Shown: positions 21,920 to 22,905 of the stretch, one piece after another
Layout of the letters: every line of letters starts with the position of its first letter
Position numbering within the stretch: the first letter of the stretch is position 1
NCBI GenBank assembly: GCA_032160545.1
Contig: JAVHVN010000048.1
Location: 1 to 22,905 of the forward strand
Direction: 5' to 3'
Source: DATGFB01 sp032160545
GTDB taxonomy: Bacteria; Actinomycetota; Actinomycetes; Mycobacteriales; Jatrophihabitantaceae
Length of the DNA: 22,905 bases
Notes under the pieces: model-generated
The model's database searches: none
What the model saw: the letters and a program-made list of their open reading frames with translations, nothing else
What the model was told of the DNA's origin: nothing
Position numbers and translations under genes: made by a program

Positions 21920-22905
21920 ATGGCAAAGCTGATCGCGTTCGACGAAGAGGCCCGCCGCGGCCTTGAGCGCGGCATGAACATCCTCGCCGATGCCGTCAAG
22001 GTGACCCTTGGCCCGAAGGGCCGCAACGTCGTGTTGGAGAAGAAGTGGGGCGCCCCCACCATCACCAACGACGGCGTGAGCATCGCCAAGGAGATCGAGC
22101 TCGAGGACCCCTACGAGAAGATCGGCGCCGAGCTGGTCAAGGAGGTCGCGAAGAAGACCGACGACGTTGCCGGTGACGGCACGACGACCGCGACCGTTCT
22201 GGCCCAGGCGCTCGTGCGCGAGGGCCTGCGCAACGTCGCGGCCGGCGCGAACCCGATGGCGCTCAAGCGTGGCATCGAGGCTGCAGTGGCGTCGGTGTCC
22301 GAGGTGCTGGGCAACCAGGCCAAGGACGTCGAGACGAAGGAGCAGATCGCGGCCACCGCCTCGATCTCCGCCGCGGACCCGGCCATCGGCGAGCTCATCG
22401 CCGAGGCGATGGACAAGGTCGGCAAGGAAGGCGTCATCACCGTCGAGGAGAGCAACACCTTCGGTCTTGAGCTGGAGCTCACCGAGGGCATGCGCTTCGA
22501 CAAGGGTCACCTGTCGGCCTACTTCGTGACCGACACCGACCGGATGGAGACCGTCCTCGACGATCCCTACATCCTGATCGTCAACTCGAAGATCTCCTCG
22601 GTCAAGGACCTGCTCCCGCTGCTGGAGAAGGTCATGCAGTCGGGCAAGCCGCTGGCGATCATCGCCGAGGACGTCGAGGGCGAGGCGCTCGCGACCCTGG
22701 TGGTCAACAAGATCCGTGGGACCTTCAAGTCCGTCGCGGTGAAGGCCCCCGGCTTCGGTGACCGCCGCAAAGCCATGCTCCAGGACATCGCGATCCTGAC
22801 CGGCGGCCAGGTGATCTCCGAGGAGGTCGGCCTCAAGCTCGAGTCGACCGGCATCGAGCTGCTCGGCACCGCCCGCAAGGTCGTCATCACCAAGGACGAG
22901 ACCAC
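21920..22905 (+). CDS. groEL: chaperonin GroEL (partial, runs off the right edge)
   Basis: The first 328 codons of a 60-kDa chaperonin of about 540 residues. It folds proteins in an ATP-driven double ring with GroES. It starts MAKLIAFDEEARRGLERGMN and carries the nucleotide-site residues VTLGPKGRN, Asp51 (TNDG) and Asp86 in GDGTTT. The apical-domain residues of the substrate-binding face follow. GAGGA lies nine bases before the ATG. No groES precedes it, so it is the solo copy, the essential groEL2 type in many actinobacteria. Two CIRCE operators upstream indicate heat-shock control by HrcA. Confidence 0.98.
   Translation, partial: MAKLIAFDEEARRGLERGMNILADAVKVTLGPKGRNVVLEKKWGAPTITNDGVSIAKEIELEDPYEKIGAELVKEVAKKTDDVAGDGTTTATVLAQALVREGLRNVAAGANPMALKRGIEAAVASVSEVLGNQAKDVETKEQIAATASISAADPAIGELIAEAMDKVGKEGVITVEESNTFGLELELTEGMRFDKGHLSAYFVTDTDRMETVLDDPYILIVNSKISSVKDLLPLLEKVMQSGKPLAIIAEDVEGEALATLVVNKIRGTFKSVAVKAPGFGDRRKAMLQDIAILTGGQVISEEVGLKLESTGIELLGTARKVVITKDET

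Noticed and set aside
1..22905. CRISPR arrays, tRNA or rRNA genes, insertion sequences
   Set aside because: No regularly spaced repeats, cloverleaf sequences, rRNA motifs or transposase frames were seen on either strand.

Overview
The window is chromosomal DNA from a high-GC Gram-positive actinobacterium. Signs of this are very GC-rich third codon positions, frequent GTG starts (plus one TTG and one probable CTG), many 1-4 base start/stop overlaps, a DUF3263 gene followed by a LytR_C-domain gene, a solo groEL without groES behind CIRCE operators, and a Tat-type lipoprotein signal. The genus cannot be fixed from the sequence alone.

Layout. (1) 1-1079: the tail of an unidentified gene, coupled to an isopenicillin-N-synthase-like Fe(II) oxygenase, on +. 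(2) 1085-7269, all on -: a probable transcription unit, read right to left, of a large secreted protein with five cysteine-paired repeats, a DUF4232 lipoprotein, a YghZ-like aldo/keto reductase, a CynX-type MFS transporter and a 4HBT thioesterase. (3) 7553-9162, on -: a small WXG100-like helical protein coupled to a serine alpha/beta-hydrolase, resembling type VII secretion-associated pairs. (4) 9346-11764, on +: DUF3263 protein, membrane-anchored LytR_C protein, then a SAM-I (S-box) riboswitch controlling a threonine-synthase homologue. (5) 11801-13327: hairpin-rich spacer, a GC-poor zinc-ribbon methyltransferase on -, and a 477-base intergenic stretch. (6) 13328-13531: a cold-shock protein with a leader hairpin and a strong shared terminator. 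(7) 13597-21195, on -: a seven-gene block (luciferase-like monooxygenase, SDR, Tat-lipoprotein solute-binding protein, two permeases and two ATPases of the Opp/Dpp ABC family) read from a recognisable promoter with an inverted repeat in its spacer. (8) 21419-22905, on +: a small ABM-domain monooxygenase, two tandem CIRCE operators and the first 328 codons of groEL.

How the genes work together. The most interesting locus is the riboswitch-controlled ThrC homologue. The 3' strand of riboswitch helix P1 runs into the Shine-Dalgarno sequence, so SAM should shut off translation. That makes little sense for real threonine synthesis but good sense for a methionine-pathway enzyme, such as a homocysteine-forming ThrC paralogue acting on O-phosphohomoserine. 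From memory, such paralogues in streptomycetes sit beside a MoaD-like sulfur carrier, a cold-shock gene and groEL2. Here the cold-shock gene and groEL are present, but no carrier is visible, and a compositionally foreign methyltransferase lies where it would be expected. The Opp/luciferase/SDR/ABM block then splits the cold-shock gene from groEL and looks like an inserted uptake-and-oxidation cluster for an unknown small molecule.
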